DNA of 64,000 nucleotides from Pseudomonas sp. GR 6-02 (GTDB lineage Bacteria; Pseudomonadota; Gammaproteobacteria; Pseudomonadales; Pseudomonadaceae): NCBI RefSeq assembly GCF_001655615.1, contig NZ_CP011567.1, positions 3,605,001 to 3,669,000 of the forward strand, read 5' to 3'. Shown piece by piece: positions 28,460 to 37,466 of this stretch (position 1 is its first letter; each line of letters starts with the position of its first letter). The notes under the pieces were generated by a model. It saw only the letters and a program-made list of their open reading frames with translations, ran no database searches and was not told where the DNA came from. The position numbers and the translations under genes were made by a program.

Positions 28460-30628
28460 TCACACCCCTGACAATTGCAGCGGCAGTTCCCGCAGACGCT
28501 GCCCGGTCAGGGCAAACACCGCGTTCGCCACGGCCGGCGCCACGGGCGGTACACCAACCTCGCCGATGCCGCCGGGTTTGTCGGTGCTGGGGACGATATG
28601 CACTTCGACCACGGGCATTTCGTTCAGGCGCAACACCTGATAGTCGTGAAAATTGGATTGCTGCACCTGGCCGTTCTTGAACGTCAGTTTGCTGTGCAAG
28701 GTAAATCCGAGACCGAAGGTGATGCCTGACTCCATCTGCGCGGCGATGCTCTGCGGGTTGACCGCAATGCCGCAATCCACCGCACACACCACCCGGTGTA
28801 CGCGAATCGCCAGGTTGTCCTGCGACACCTCCGCCACATGGGCGACGTAGCTGCCGAAAGACTCATGCACCGCCACGCCCAATGCGTGGCCGTCCGGCAA
28901 CGGCGCTTTCCAGTCGGCTTTCTCCACCGCCAGATTCAGCACCCCCAGATGCCGTGGATGCGCCTTGAGCAAGGTTCGTCGGTATTCCACCGGATCCTTG
29001 CCGGCCGCCTCTGCCAGCTCATCGATCAACGACTCCATGACGAATGCCGTATGGGTATGCCCCACCGACCGCAACCACAGCACGCTGATGCCGGTTTGCG
29101 GGGAATGCAGGTCGATCAGGTGATTGGCCAGCCCCTCAAAATAAGGACTGTCGGCCACACCTTCGACGGAGGTTTTGTCGACACCGTCCTTGACCATGGT
29201 CGCCTCGAACGACGTGCCGGCCATGATCGACTGCCCGACCAGCATATGCTTCCAGGCGATCGGCATACCGTCGGCGTCCAACCCGATGCGTGCCTGATGC
29301 AGGAATGCCGAGCGATAGTAACCGCCGCGAATGTCATCCTCTCGGGACCAGACGGTTTTCACCGGTTCGCCCGCCGCTTTGGCGACGTACACCGCCTCGT
29401 TGACAAAGTCCGAGGTCGGGTTGGCCCGACGCCCGAAGCCGCCACCGAGGAATTGGGTGTGGATCTCGACCTGTTCGGGTTTGAGCCCGGTGATCTTCCC
29501 CGCGATCATCTGATCCAGGGTCTGGAACTGCGTGCCGGTCCAGATTTCGCATTTGTCCTTGGTGATTTTCACCGTGCAATTGAGCGGTTCCATCGGCGCG
29601 TGGGCCAGGTACGGCACGCTGTATTCGGCCTCGATAGTCTTCGCCGCCCTGCCCAACATCACCGTCGCGTCCCCGGCCTGGCTGACCGAGGTCCCGGGGG
29701 TGGCGGCGAGTTTACGGAAGCTTTCCAGCAGTTGCTGGCTGTCGAGCCCGGCGTTCGGCCCCGGTTCCCATACAACCTTCAGCGCATCGCGCCCCAGCTT
29801 CGCCGCCCAATAATGATCGGCAATCACCGCGACTCCCGTGGGCACCTGCACCACTTTGTGCACGCCAGGCACCGCCAGCGCCTCGGCGCCTTCGAAGGAT
29901 TTGACGCTACCACCGAACACTGGCGGCCGAGCGACCACCGCAGTCATGAGCCCGTCGAATTGCACGTCCATGCCGAACTTGGCCTGCCCGGTGATTTTCT
30001 CCGGGGTATCGAGGCGCTTGGTGGGTTTGCCGATGACCTTCCAGTCCTTGGCTTCCTTGAACTTGATCGAGGCTGGATCCGGTACCGGCAACTTGCCGGC
30101 GTCATCCGCCAGTTCGCCGTAAGTGGCGCGTTTGTCGCCGGCAATGACCACGCCCGATTCGGTGCGAATCTGCGAAGGCGCCATGTCGAAGCGCTTGGCT
30201 GCCGCGTCGATCAGCATCAAGCGCGCCGCTGCGCCGGCCTGACGATAGCGATCGAACTCCATCCAGGTCGAGGTCGAACCGCCGGTGATTTGCATCCCGC
30301 CAAACGCCGGCAGGCCATACTCGGCAGCCGAGGCTGGCGCGTGTTCGACGCGTATTTTCGACCAATCGGCGTCCAGTTCTTCGGCGATCAACATGGTCAG
30401 GCCGGTCCAGATGCCCTGGCCCATTTCCGAATGGCCGAGCAGCACAGTGACGCTGTTGTCGTTGCCGATGCGTAAAAAGGCATTGGGCGCGAACACCTCT
30501 CCTTGATTCTCGGCACCGAAGGCGAAGCGATGGCCGCCAGGAATGACAAACGCCACCACCAGACCGCCTCCCAACACGGCACTGCCCTTGAGAAAACCGC
30601 GACGCGAAACAGGGTTGATGCTGTTCAT
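28460..30628 (-). CDS. iorB: isoquinoline 1-oxidoreductase-like molybdopterin subunit, Tat-exported
   Basis: Large subunit of a xanthine oxidase family hydroxylase, 722 residues. The N-terminus carries a Tat signal (SRRGFLKGSAVLGGG), so the holoenzyme is folded in the cytoplasm and exported. Two Mo-cofactor-binding halves follow, with GGGFGRRAN and the late GIGEVGVPP, whose Glu is the catalytic base in the family. The closest family is isoquinoline or aldehyde oxidoreductase of the IorB type; the true substrate, an N-heterocycle or aldehyde, is unknown. It is 36 bases after the 2Fe-2S subunit gene. Confidence 0.88.
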   Translation of the reverse strand: MNSINPVSRRGFLKGSAVLGGGLVVAFVIPGGHRFAFGAENQGEVFAPNAFLRIGNDNSVTVLLGHSEMGQGIWTGLTMLIAEELDADWSKIRVEHAPASAAEYGLPAFGGMQITGGSTSTWMEFDRYRQAGAAARLMLIDAAAKRFDMAPSQIRTESGVVIAGDKRATYGELADDAGKLPVPDPASIKFKEAKDWKVIGKPTKRLDTPEKITGQAKFGMDVQFDGLMTAVVARPPVFGGSVKSFEGAEALAVPGVHKVVQVPTGVAVIADHYWAAKLGRDALKVVWEPGPNAGLDSQQLLESFRKLAATPGTSVSQAGDATVMLGRAAKTIEAEYSVPYLAHAPMEPLNCTVKITKDKCEIWTGTQFQTLDQMIAGKITGLKPEQVEIHTQFLGGGFGRRANPTSDFVNEAVYVAKAAGEPVKTVWSREDDIRGGYYRSAFLHQARIGLDADGMPIAWKHMLVGQSIMAGTSFEATMVKDGVDKTSVEGVADSPYFEGLANHLIDLHSPQTGISVLWLRSVGHTHTAFVMESLIDELAEAAGKDPVEYRRTLLKAHPRHLGVLNLAVEKADWKAPLPDGHALGVAVHESFGSYVAHVAEVSQDNLAIRVHRVVCAVDCGIAVNPQSIAAQMESGITFGLGFTLHSKLTFKNGQVQQSNFHDYQVLRLNEMPVVEVHIVPSTDKPGGIGEVGVPPVAPAVANAVFALTGQRLRELPLQLSGV

Positions 30629-30664
30629 TGCTCAGACTCCCTTCAACGTGGCTTCAACGTCGCC

Positions 30665-31120
30665 TCACCCGATCTCGGCGGCGCGTTTGACCGCGGCGCG
30701 GATTCTTGGGTAGGTGCCGCAGCGGCAAATGTTGCCGGACAGCGCCTGGTCGATGTCGCTGTCGGTAGGCTTGGGGATCTTCGCCAGCAACGCGGCCGCC
30801 GACATGATCTGCCCGGACTGGCAATAACCGCACTGAACCACATCGAGTTCGGCCCAGGCCTGTTGCACCGGGTGCGAGCCGTCGCTGGACAGGCCTTCGA
30901 TGGTGAGAATTTTCTGCCCGTGGGCCACCGCCGTGGCGGGCGTGATGCAAGAGCGCAGCGGCGCGCCGTCGACGTGTACGGTGCAGGCGCCACACTGGGC
31001 CATGCCGCAACCGAATTTGGTGCCCGTCAGGTGCGCGACATCGCGCAGAACCCAGAGCAACGGCATGTCCGCGGGGACATCCAGTTCCTGGTCCTTGCCA
31101 TTGATATTCAGGGTCAGCAT
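30665..31120 (-). CDS. iorA: isoquinoline 1-oxidoreductase-like 2Fe-2S subunit
   Basis: Small subunit of 151 residues with two iron-sulfur clusters. The plant-ferredoxin-type site is CGMAQCGAC plus a later Cys (LRSC), and the second helical-domain cluster is CGYC with CRCG. It has no signal, so it would be carried out with the Tat-tagged large subunit. I used the ATG at 31120 ([13 protein letters not shown]). First gene of the three-gene leftward operon; the promoter must lie within the 265 bases up to the VOC gene. Confidence 0.93.
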   Translation of the reverse strand: MLTLNINGKDQELDVPADMPLLWVLRDVAHLTGTKFGCGMAQCGACTVHVDGAPLRSCITPATAVAHGQKILTIEGLSSDGSHPVQQAWAELDVVQCGYCQSGQIMSAAALLAKIPKPTDSDIDQALSGNICRCGTYPRIRAAVKRAAEIG

Positions 31121-31261
31121 GGCTGATTTCCTCAGACTCACGGTGTTCTGAAGGGGCGCCGCTGTGGCAGCGAAATACCTACGCGGCGCCTTGGGTCATC
31201 CCTACAGCTAAGCGCAATTTGACCCACAAGCCATGTTCATCGACCACCGGTCGCTCCCGTC

Positions 31262-31300
31262 CCGTAGCAGCAGCCTCGCGCAGCTCGGCAGCTGCTACGG
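31262..31300. repeat. REP element, GTAGCAG / CTGCTAC type
   Basis: A single hairpin-forming REP copy: CCGTAGCAG at the left and CTGCTACGG at the right, with CCTCGCGCAGCTCGG between. It is a second REP family, distinct from the GTGGCGAG type, and lies between the divergent iorA and VOC genes. Related degenerate copies are at 6286 and 52058. Confidence 0.8.
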
Positions 31301-31385
31301 ACTTGTCGATCTACGGCGCCACCCGTCTACTGCGGACTGGCTAATCTGATAATCCAGTGTGTTCAACCTGCCGAGGACAACCGCC

Positions 31386-31889
31386 ATGCAACGCTTTCCA
31401 AAAATCACGCCCTGCCTGTGGTTTGACGATCAGGCCGAAACGGCGGCGAAATTCTATTGCTCGATCTTCGATCACTCGAAAATCACCGCCATCACCCATT
31501 ACGGCAAGGCCGGTCAGGAAATCCACGGCCGCCCGGAAGGTTCGGTGATGACGGTCAGCTTCGAGCTTGATGGCCAGACCTTCACCGGTCTCAATGGCGG
31601 GCCAGTGTTCACCTTCAACGAAGCGGTGTCGTTCCAGGTCAATTGTCAGAATCAGGAGGAAGTCGACCACTTCTGGGGCAACCTGTCCGCCGGTGGGCCT
31701 GTGCAGGCGCAGCAATGTGGCTGGCTCAAGGATAAATTCGGCGTGTCATGGCAGATCGTGCCGATCGCGCTGATGCACATGATGCAAGACCCCGATACGC
31801 ACAAGTCCCAGCGCGCGATGCAAGCGATGCTGCAAATGAAAAAGCTCGACATCGCCGAACTGGAACGAGCCTTCGCGGGCCAGAGCTAA
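31386..31889 (+). CDS. PhnB-like VOC family protein
   Basis: Protein of 167 residues from the PhnB / 3-demethylubiquinone methyltransferase-like branch of the VOC superfamily. Diagnostic parts are ITPCLWFDDQAETAAKFYCS, GLNGGPVFTFNEAVSFQV, the HFWGNLSAGG loop and DKFGVSWQIVP. Despite the historical name, a methyltransferase role is not supported. It precedes the AraC gene by 34 bases in the same direction. Confidence 0.87.
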   Translation: MQRFPKITPCLWFDDQAETAAKFYCSIFDHSKITAITHYGKAGQEIHGRPEGSVMTVSFELDGQTFTGLNGGPVFTFNEAVSFQVNCQNQEEVDHFWGNLSAGGPVQAQQCGWLKDKFGVSWQIVPIALMHMMQDPDTHKSQRAMQAMLQMKKLDIAELERAFAGQS

Positions 31890-31923
31890 TACACTCAGGC
31901 ACTGGCCCGCCAAGGACATCGAG

Positions 31924-32757
31924 ATGAAGCACACCGTCGCCAAAGATGCAGACAAAGCCCCGCGTTTCTGGCGCGACGACGCCCTGCCCTTCATCGAAGC
32001 CCGCTCCATCGCCGACGGCCGCGAGGTCTGCTACGCCCGGCATTCCCACGAACACTTTTCCATCGGTGCTATCACCGCTGGGCGCAGTACCTACATCCAT
32101 GAGCAATCGGAGTTTCAGGTCAGCGCCGGCACCGTGGTGTTGATGAACCCCGGCGATGTGCATGCCTGCAATCCGATCGATGACCAGCCTTGGTCGTACC
32201 TGATGCTGTACGTCGAGACGCCTTGGCTGACTGACTTGCAGCATCAGCTCGGCTTCAGCCAGGATTCGGCGTTTCGCCGGTTTTCCATCACCCACAATCG
32301 CGATCTCGAGCTGTTCGCCGGCCTGAGGAGCGTATACGAGGTGTTGATCGATCAGCAGCAAGACGTGCTGCGCAAACACAGCGCGGCGGTGGAGTTTTTC
32401 ACCGAGGTGCAACAGCGGCTCAACCCGGTCGATCAACCGCTGCGCGAACCCAATTTCAAGCTCGAACGGGCCGCCGACTACATCCGCGATAACTGCACGC
32501 ATCAGCTCAAGCTCGAAGACATTTGCGAAGCGGCGCAACTGTCGCCGTCCTACCTTATCCGCGCCTTCAAACAGCATTACGGCATGACGCCCCATGCATT
32601 TCTGGTCAACCGGCGCATCCAGTTCGCCCGGGATCGACTGCGTAGCGGCAGGCTGATCGCCGATGTCGCATTGGAGGCCGGATTTGCTGATCAGGCGCAT
32701 TTTCAGCGGGCGTTCAAGCAACATCTGGCGGCGACACCAGGGCAATATCGCGGGTAA
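31924..32757 (+). CDS. AraC family transcriptional regulator with N-terminal cupin domain
   Basis: Regulator of 277 residues. Residues 25-110 form an arabinose-binding-like cupin (HSHEHFSIGAITAG, then VLMNPGDVHACNP), and residues 175-277 hold two helix-turn-helix motifs (LKLEDICEAAQLSPSYLIRA and DVALEAGFADQAHFQRAF). Regulators of this type are commonly found next to LysE exporter genes. Here the LysE gene ends at 36638, and the large Fic-motif gene separates the two. That suggests an original AraC-LysE pair was split by an insertion. Confidence 0.9.
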   Translation: MKHTVAKDADKAPRFWRDDALPFIEARSIADGREVCYARHSHEHFSIGAITAGRSTYIHEQSEFQVSAGTVVLMNPGDVHACNPIDDQPWSYLMLYVETPWLTDLQHQLGFSQDSAFRRFSITHNRDLELFAGLRSVYEVLIDQQQDVLRKHSAAVEFFTEVQQRLNPVDQPLREPNFKLERAADYIRDNCTHQLKLEDICEAAQLSPSYLIRAFKQHYGMTPHAFLVNRRIQFARDRLRSGRLIADVALEAGFADQAHFQRAFKQHLAATPGQYRG

Positions 32758-32840
32758 GTTAATATGTCGACATGCGCCCCCTGTCAAAAACAGGTTAGTT
32801 AATATAAACCCACGAGCCATGCCGGTAAAATTCATACAAA

Positions 32841-32859
32841 GTCATATAACTAATATGAC
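32841..32859. promoter_or_regulatory. inverted repeat upstream of the Fic-motif gene, candidate operator
   Basis: Perfect 7-base arms GTCATAT and ATATGAC around AACTA, in an AT-rich 172-base stretch that also repeats AGTTAATAT at about 32757 and 32800. It is 71 bases before the TTG start, a suitable place for regulator binding. No assigned regulator. Confidence 0.4.
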
Positions 32860-32929
32860 AACACTCCAAACTCTTATTTAAGCTCCCTTCCCACGCTACA
32901 ACCCAATATCAGAAGATGGAGCTTCTTAC

Positions 32930-35900
32930 TTGAACACGCCGAACAACAACGTATTTCATTCCAGCAACCAACGCGAAAAACAATTAGTCATTGAAGCCAT
33001 CGCCAACTTCCTCAGCGATGAAGACGTAATGGCAACCGTTGGATGGTCGTGGGATCGTGTATCAGTTACCTGTGACCCGAATTCCGACTTCTCCCAACTA
33101 CATCGTCCAGCTACTACCTGCCTGGCGAGGCTCAGCCGGCAACCCGACTTCAAAAAAATCGCGGTCGAACAAGGCATCTCCCGAACAAACATCTTTCATG
33201 TCAATGAACACGGCCAACTCTTTTATTCCTATGACAACATCAGTACCCGTGAAACCAACGGTGAGCTGATCACTGTCAGCTTCTTCTCCGAGCGTAACGA
33301 TATCGCCCATCACTTCACTGGCGTTGCCGATATCGATGAACAACTACGCCTCCTTTCAGGCAGTGCCAAGCTGACTGGCGGATGGGTGACGTCCACCGAA
33401 AAAATCACAATAAGTCAGTGGTTGCGTTTTCACAGCTTGCCACTCCCGGCCAGCGTGGAAAGTGCAAAAGAGTTAATTGATTTACTGAATGTCACCCCCC
33501 TTCCAGCACCGTCGCCCTATGGGAACTACTGGGAGTTGCTGAGCCCTCCCAAAGACTCACCGTTCGAACTCACGGAGAAAAATCGCGCCCTCATTCGCGA
33601 TGTGATCGAGGAAGAAACCGGAGGCGAACTTCCTTTGGTTTCGCTTTATGGCCATGCGCTGAAACTTGAAAGCTTTTCCGCCGACAAACTGCCCACCAGC
33701 CAAGGTTACCGTCTGACACGGTTGATCGATATTGCAGTGTCGAGCGCGAATAATGGGCATGCGTTCATGACGGCATTAGGCTGGTTCGCTGATGAAAACG
33801 GCCCCAAGCCCACCGAGCAGTTCATCGAACAGCTGATGATTGCGGTGATGCTGCTTGACCTTGATCCGGAACTGGACAGCGCCAATACCTCGTTTGCAGG
33901 TTTTGACCTCTACTCGAAACGTCATTTGCTGCTTTCCCCCTCAGCGGTCCGCACGCAACTTGAACAGCATCTGGTCAGCCAACTCAAGCTCGACGCCATG
34001 ATTGCCCCGCTCGTCGCGGAATGGGTCCTGAGTGGCATGGCGCCGGAATATCTTGCCGATGAACTGCCGTCCAATCTGCGTATTGGCACACCGGCGTGGG
34101 TCGTCTTCACCCAGGCCGTACACTTTGCCGAAGCGATCACCCCCGGTGTTTCCCGGAGCATGGCCTACCAACACCTGCTGGGGTTCGCCCGCGCATCGCA
34201 ATTGACACCCGAGCTCAAAGCAGTGTTTGCCGCACACTCGGCTGACCCGGTGATCACCTGGGCGCTAATGAACGACCTGATCTCCCGGGATTCAGAGGGC
34301 AACCTCAATCAGCAAGCCGTTACGGTGGCGATGGATGAGTACAAGCAACATGCGGACATGATGACGAGCGCCTTGATTGATCTGGGCAAACCGCTGCCCC
34401 ATCGCAAGGCGCTCGCGCTTAAAGAACTGAAATCCCAAGTGCCGGATTGTGACCCCGAGGAACTGTTGGTCAAACATCGCGGAACGGGCGGCGGCGCGGG
34501 AAGGCGAGTATCGGTTGTCGATCTTTACCTGGGCGATGAGCTTCACACCCGGGATTGGGATCGAGCCAAAGGCACCAGCATTTACGAGTCCTTTCCTGAT
34601 CTGGCTGACATGTACCCCGTTGCGGATCAATTTCAGCAAGCGATCCACAATCATCACAACTCAATGACCGAAGCATTGGCGGCCATTATCAACGTTACCT
34701 TCTCGCAACTAAGCCCGACGGACAGGTCGTTCATTGAGGACGGCCACCTGGGTATCTATTGTGTTCAGGAATACACCACCACCCGATTTACCAATATTCC
34801 CAACCCGACGGGCGTAGTCAGACCCGCGACGCCCATCCCTGGGAAGACGGGCCGTTATGGCGTTCTCATTTGTGCGGTACTTGATTCAGAGCTTCGTTGT
34901 TATCAACTGTTTCCAATGAGGACGGAATGCGTATACAGCGAGGAACTTGGCGAAGTGTTTCGCCCTCTCTTCATGGCCAGTGGGTCCGCTGTAGCGACGT
35001 TTGTGAACCACAAACACCATTTGGAAGGCCGTCTGGATATACAGGCTTATCGAGCGAACACGGCCCCCCGCAGCTATTCCCGGTCCGCCTTTTTTATCCG
35101 CAAGATCGGAGAATTCAACCCATCGTCGGCCAGTGCAGGCACCCCCTCGCCGAACCGTTACTTTCGTTCCACGCGAAAAGAAGCAATCAGCGACCTTATT
35201 GCAAAAGAGAACCCCTATTTCACTGTAGATGAACTGATGCAACTGGGCCTCGATCAGACACGACGGGAAAAAGCGATTGAAAAGACCGACGCCATCTTCA
35301 CATTCATTCTGAACCTGATCATTCCGTTCAAGGAATGCGTCGAGGAGCTTTCCTCGGGGGTTCCTGCCCGACAAAACCGCGCTATTCACGGCTGTGTCAT
35401 GGACGCGGCGGCCCTCGCTGTTTCCTTTGCCGTCGTCGGCATTAAAGTTACCGCTATCAGCGCCAAGGCCACGACCCTGGTCTCCAAACTCCTTTCCACG
35501 TCCAAAGTTGTTGGCAGTACTGTCATCAGCCTTTTCAACCCCATTGACGGAGTGCCTCAACTGCTCAAGGGCGGCGGAAAACTATTGGCTCGGGGCGTGA
35601 AGAAACTAGGCGCTCATGCGCTCTCCACCCCGTATCTGGCTCGGCGGCAGTTGCGCTATCTGACGGGCGCGAACAGCTATGATCTGCTCCGGGCCATCAA
35701 CCATACCGGCGCAGGCCCCCGGATTCGAATGTCGCTGGACACGGTTGCCCATGGTCGAGCGCTGTTCAAGGACGACAGCATTCAAACCGTTGAACAGATT
35801 GTGACCCGCCTGGGCAACAAGAACAGTCGACTGCCAGATGGCGCTCTGCCGTCCGAACTGGAGCATCTGTTCAACAATGCGCTTGTTGAATCGGCGCTCG

Positions 35901-36613
35901 GACTCAAGCAAGCGCAAGATCTGCAGGGATTGATCGGTCGAACGCCTGTTGAAGATCTTTTCAAGGCAGTCCTGGAAAAAGCTCAATACAGCTACACCAG
36001 CGCCCGCTCCGCATCCGGTGCTCAAGGTTACGCCGATACACTGGCAACCTTTGCCCAGGTCGAAGCGAAAAACGTCACCTACATGAAGAATTACCAACAA
36101 AACGTATTACAGCAAGACCTGGGCAAGGTACCGTTTAATCAGGTCATGCCAGAATCAGCCTTCAATCCAATGGGCTTTACCGATAACTCGCAAAGGGCCG
36201 GCGCCTGGATCGTCAATGGTTCTACCTCCCCTGGCAACGACCTCGACAGCATCGTTGCGGTACTGCGCGAGTACGCCGGCAATCAAAAAACACTGACTGA
36301 TCCGACCGTGATCAAACAGCTGCATGCCCGTATCGCGCCAGCCACCTCGGACGTCGTGCGCGTGGGCGTCAATGACAAGAAATACGCTAGCAACATCAGT
36401 GGATTCGCCGCGATGGAACAACATCTGAAAACACTGAACTCCAGTCATGAGCATTTCGACAAACAGTTGCTGGCGACCGTCGTAGGTTTCCACGGTCTAG
36501 GCGACGGTAATGGCCGTACGGGTCGTGCCCTGTATGCCATCAGCCAGCTTCGAAACAACCGGTTCACACCGCTGACAAAACAAGAGTTCAGTTTGCTGCA
36601 CGGACTCGATTAA
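32930..36613 (+). CDS. large effector/toxin-like protein with C-terminal Fic domain motif
   Basis: A 1227-residue protein of unknown overall family. At the C-terminus, His1188 to Arg1199 reads HGLGDGNGRTGR, matching the Fic motif HxFx(D/E)GNGRxxR except Leu for Phe; the preceding segment (IKQLHARIAP, then VRVGVND) also fits a Fic fold. Fic enzymes usually transfer AMP from ATP to a target hydroxyl. Residues 608-680 (GIYCVQEY, GRYGVLICAVLD, CYQLFPMR) recall the DUF6543 dermonecrotic-toxin-like family, and about 822-870 is a hydrophobic helical segment that could insert in membranes. No signal peptide. The start is TTG, with GGAG eight bases before. No immunity or antitoxin gene is adjacent. 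Only 28 residues follow the motif. Fic call fair, effector role inferred. Confidence 0.72.
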   Translation: MNTPNNNVFHSSNQREKQLVIEAIANFLSDEDVMATVGWSWDRVSVTCDPNSDFSQLHRPATTCLARLSRQPDFKKIAVEQGISRTNIFHVNEHGQLFYSYDNISTRETNGELITVSFFSERNDIAHHFTGVADIDEQLRLLSGSAKLTGGWVTSTEKITISQWLRFHSLPLPASVESAKELIDLLNVTPLPAPSPYGNYWELLSPPKDSPFELTEKNRALIRDVIEEETGGELPLVSLYGHALKLESFSADKLPTSQGYRLTRLIDIAVSSANNGHAFMTALGWFADENGPKPTEQFIEQLMIAVMLLDLDPELDSANTSFAGFDLYSKRHLLLSPSAVRTQLEQHLVSQLKLDAMIAPLVAEWVLSGMAPEYLADELPSNLRIGTPAWVVFTQAVHFAEAITPGVSRSMAYQHLLGFARASQLTPELKAVFAAHSADPVITWALMNDLISRDSEGNLNQQAVTVAMDEYKQHADMMTSALIDLGKPLPHRKALALKELKSQVPDCDPEELLVKHRGTGGGAGRRVSVVDLYLGDELHTRDWDRAKGTSIYESFPDLADMYPVADQFQQAIHNHHNSMTEALAAIINVTFSQLSPTDRSFIEDGHLGIYCVQEYTTTRFTNIPNPTGVVRPATPIPGKTGRYGVLICAVLDSELRCYQLFPMRTECVYSEELGEVFRPLFMASGSAVATFVNHKHHLEGRLDIQAYRANTAPRSYSRSAFFIRKIGEFNPSSASAGTPSPNRYFRSTRKEAISDLIAKENPYFTVDELMQLGLDQTRREKAIEKTDAIFTFILNLIIPFKECVEELSSGVPARQNRAIHGCVMDAAALAVSFAVVGIKVTAISAKATTLVSKLLSTSKVVGSTVISLFNPIDGVPQLLKGGGKLLARGVKKLGAHALSTPYLARRQLRYLTGANSYDLLRAINHTGAGPRIRMSLDTVAHGRALFKDDSIQTVEQIVTRLGNKNSRLPDGALPSELEHLFNNALVESALGLKQAQDLQGLIGRTPVEDLFKAVLEKAQYSYTSARSASGAQGYADTLATFAQVEAKNVTYMKNYQQNVLQQDLGKVPFNQVMPESAFNPMGFTDNSQRAGAWIVNGSTSPGNDLDSIVAVLREYAGNQKTLTDPTVIKQLHARIAPATSDVVRVGVNDKKYASNISGFAAMEQHLKTLNSSHEHFDKQLLATVVGFHGLGDGNGRTGRALYAISQLRNNRFTPLTKQEFSLLHGLD

Positions 36614-36637
36614 GGTGAATGACTGAGGGTATGTTGC

Positions 36638-37225
36638 TTAGGAAAGCAACAAATACACCGCACTCAGCCCTAGCAACAATGCCATGAGCCGGTTGAACCA
36701 TCGCATGCCTACAGGATTATTCAGATAACCCTGCAGGCATGTCCCGGCATACGCCCAACAGCCGACAGACACATAGCAGATCACCAGATACACCGCCGCA
36801 AACTGCCAGACCAGCCGCGCCTCACCGTCCGCGACGAACGCGCCCATGCCCGCTACACAGGCCAGCCAGGCTTTCGGATTGAGCCATTGCATCATCGCGC
36901 CATATAACATCGACGGCGCCCGGCGCGATTTATCCGCATCGATGCGACCATCGTCCGCCGCCAGTTTCCAGGCCATGAACAACAGAAACGCAACACCCGC
37001 CAGTTGCACCACTTGCGTCAGCGCCGGCCACAACCGCAATACTTCATGCAACCCCAATCCCATCAATACCAGCAATAAAACGAAACCCAGCGTTGCTCCG
37101 GCGACATGTCGCTGACTGGCGCGAAAACCGAACTGCGCCCCCGAGCTCAACGCCACAATGTTCACCGGCCCCGGTGTAATGGAAGCGACCAAGGCAAACG
37201 CCGCCATGGAAAGAATCAGACTCAT
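36638..37225 (-). CDS. LysE family amino acid exporter
   Basis: Inner-membrane translocator of 195 residues with about six helices. It begins AAFALVASITPGPVNIVALS, the conserved TPGP turn of LysE/RhtB proteins, and has QWLNPKAWLACVAG in the middle. It probably exports an amino acid or related metabolite. It converges on the Fic-motif gene with 24 bases between stops. It is the likely regulatory target of the AraC protein at 31924-32757 if the pair was once contiguous. Confidence 0.9.
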   Translation of the reverse strand: MSLILSMAAFALVASITPGPVNIVALSSGAQFGFRASQRHVAGATLGFVLLLVLMGLGLHEVLRLWPALTQVVQLAGVAFLLFMAWKLAADDGRIDADKSRRAPSMLYGAMMQWLNPKAWLACVAGMGAFVADGEARLVWQFAAVYLVICYVSVGCWAYAGTCLQGYLNNPVGMRWFNRLMALLLGLSAVYLLLS

Positions 37226-37372
37226 TGCATACCTTCTTCAATTCAGTTGAACCAGGGCTCAAGGTAAAGAGCCTGGGAAATGCTGTATTGAAGAAAACAA
37301 CCCTTGCCTGTTCCGCGATGCATGTCGCGCCCTGTAGGTTGCAAGACTGTCACGAGGCACCTTATGGCGGGC

Positions 37373-37380
37373 CTATACTT
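37373..37380 (+). promoter_or_regulatory. candidate sigma-S-type -10 element before the DUF1059 gene
   Basis: CTATACTT matches the extended -10 sequence preferred by RpoS. It lies 86 bases before the ATG, and no clear -35 hexamer is seen at 17 bases, which is also usual for RpoS promoters. Sequence match only. Confidence 0.4.
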
Positions 37381-37466
37381 CAAGAGTCGGCACACTCGAT
37401 GCGGGGCGCGTCGAGTGATCGTTCACGCAGGCCACAGCCTGCCTTCATCGTAGGGAGGAGAAGATC

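Noticed and set aside
34283..34300. SRDSEG, a match to the Fic inhibitory motif (S/T)xxxE(G/N), at residues 452-457
   Set aside because: It lies more than 700 residues before the Fic motif and in no visible helix context; a chance match in a long protein is likely.
32930..36613. Fic-motif protein as a substrate of the type VI system in this window
   Set aside because: It has no PAAR, VgrG, Hcp or MIX-like marker and lies about 17 kb away from the secretion genes; the link cannot be supported from sequence.
36632..36651. TGTTGCTT / AAGCAACA hairpin after the Fic-motif gene
   Set aside because: It is short, lacks a T tract and overlaps the end of the LysE coding sequence, so a terminator call is not supported.
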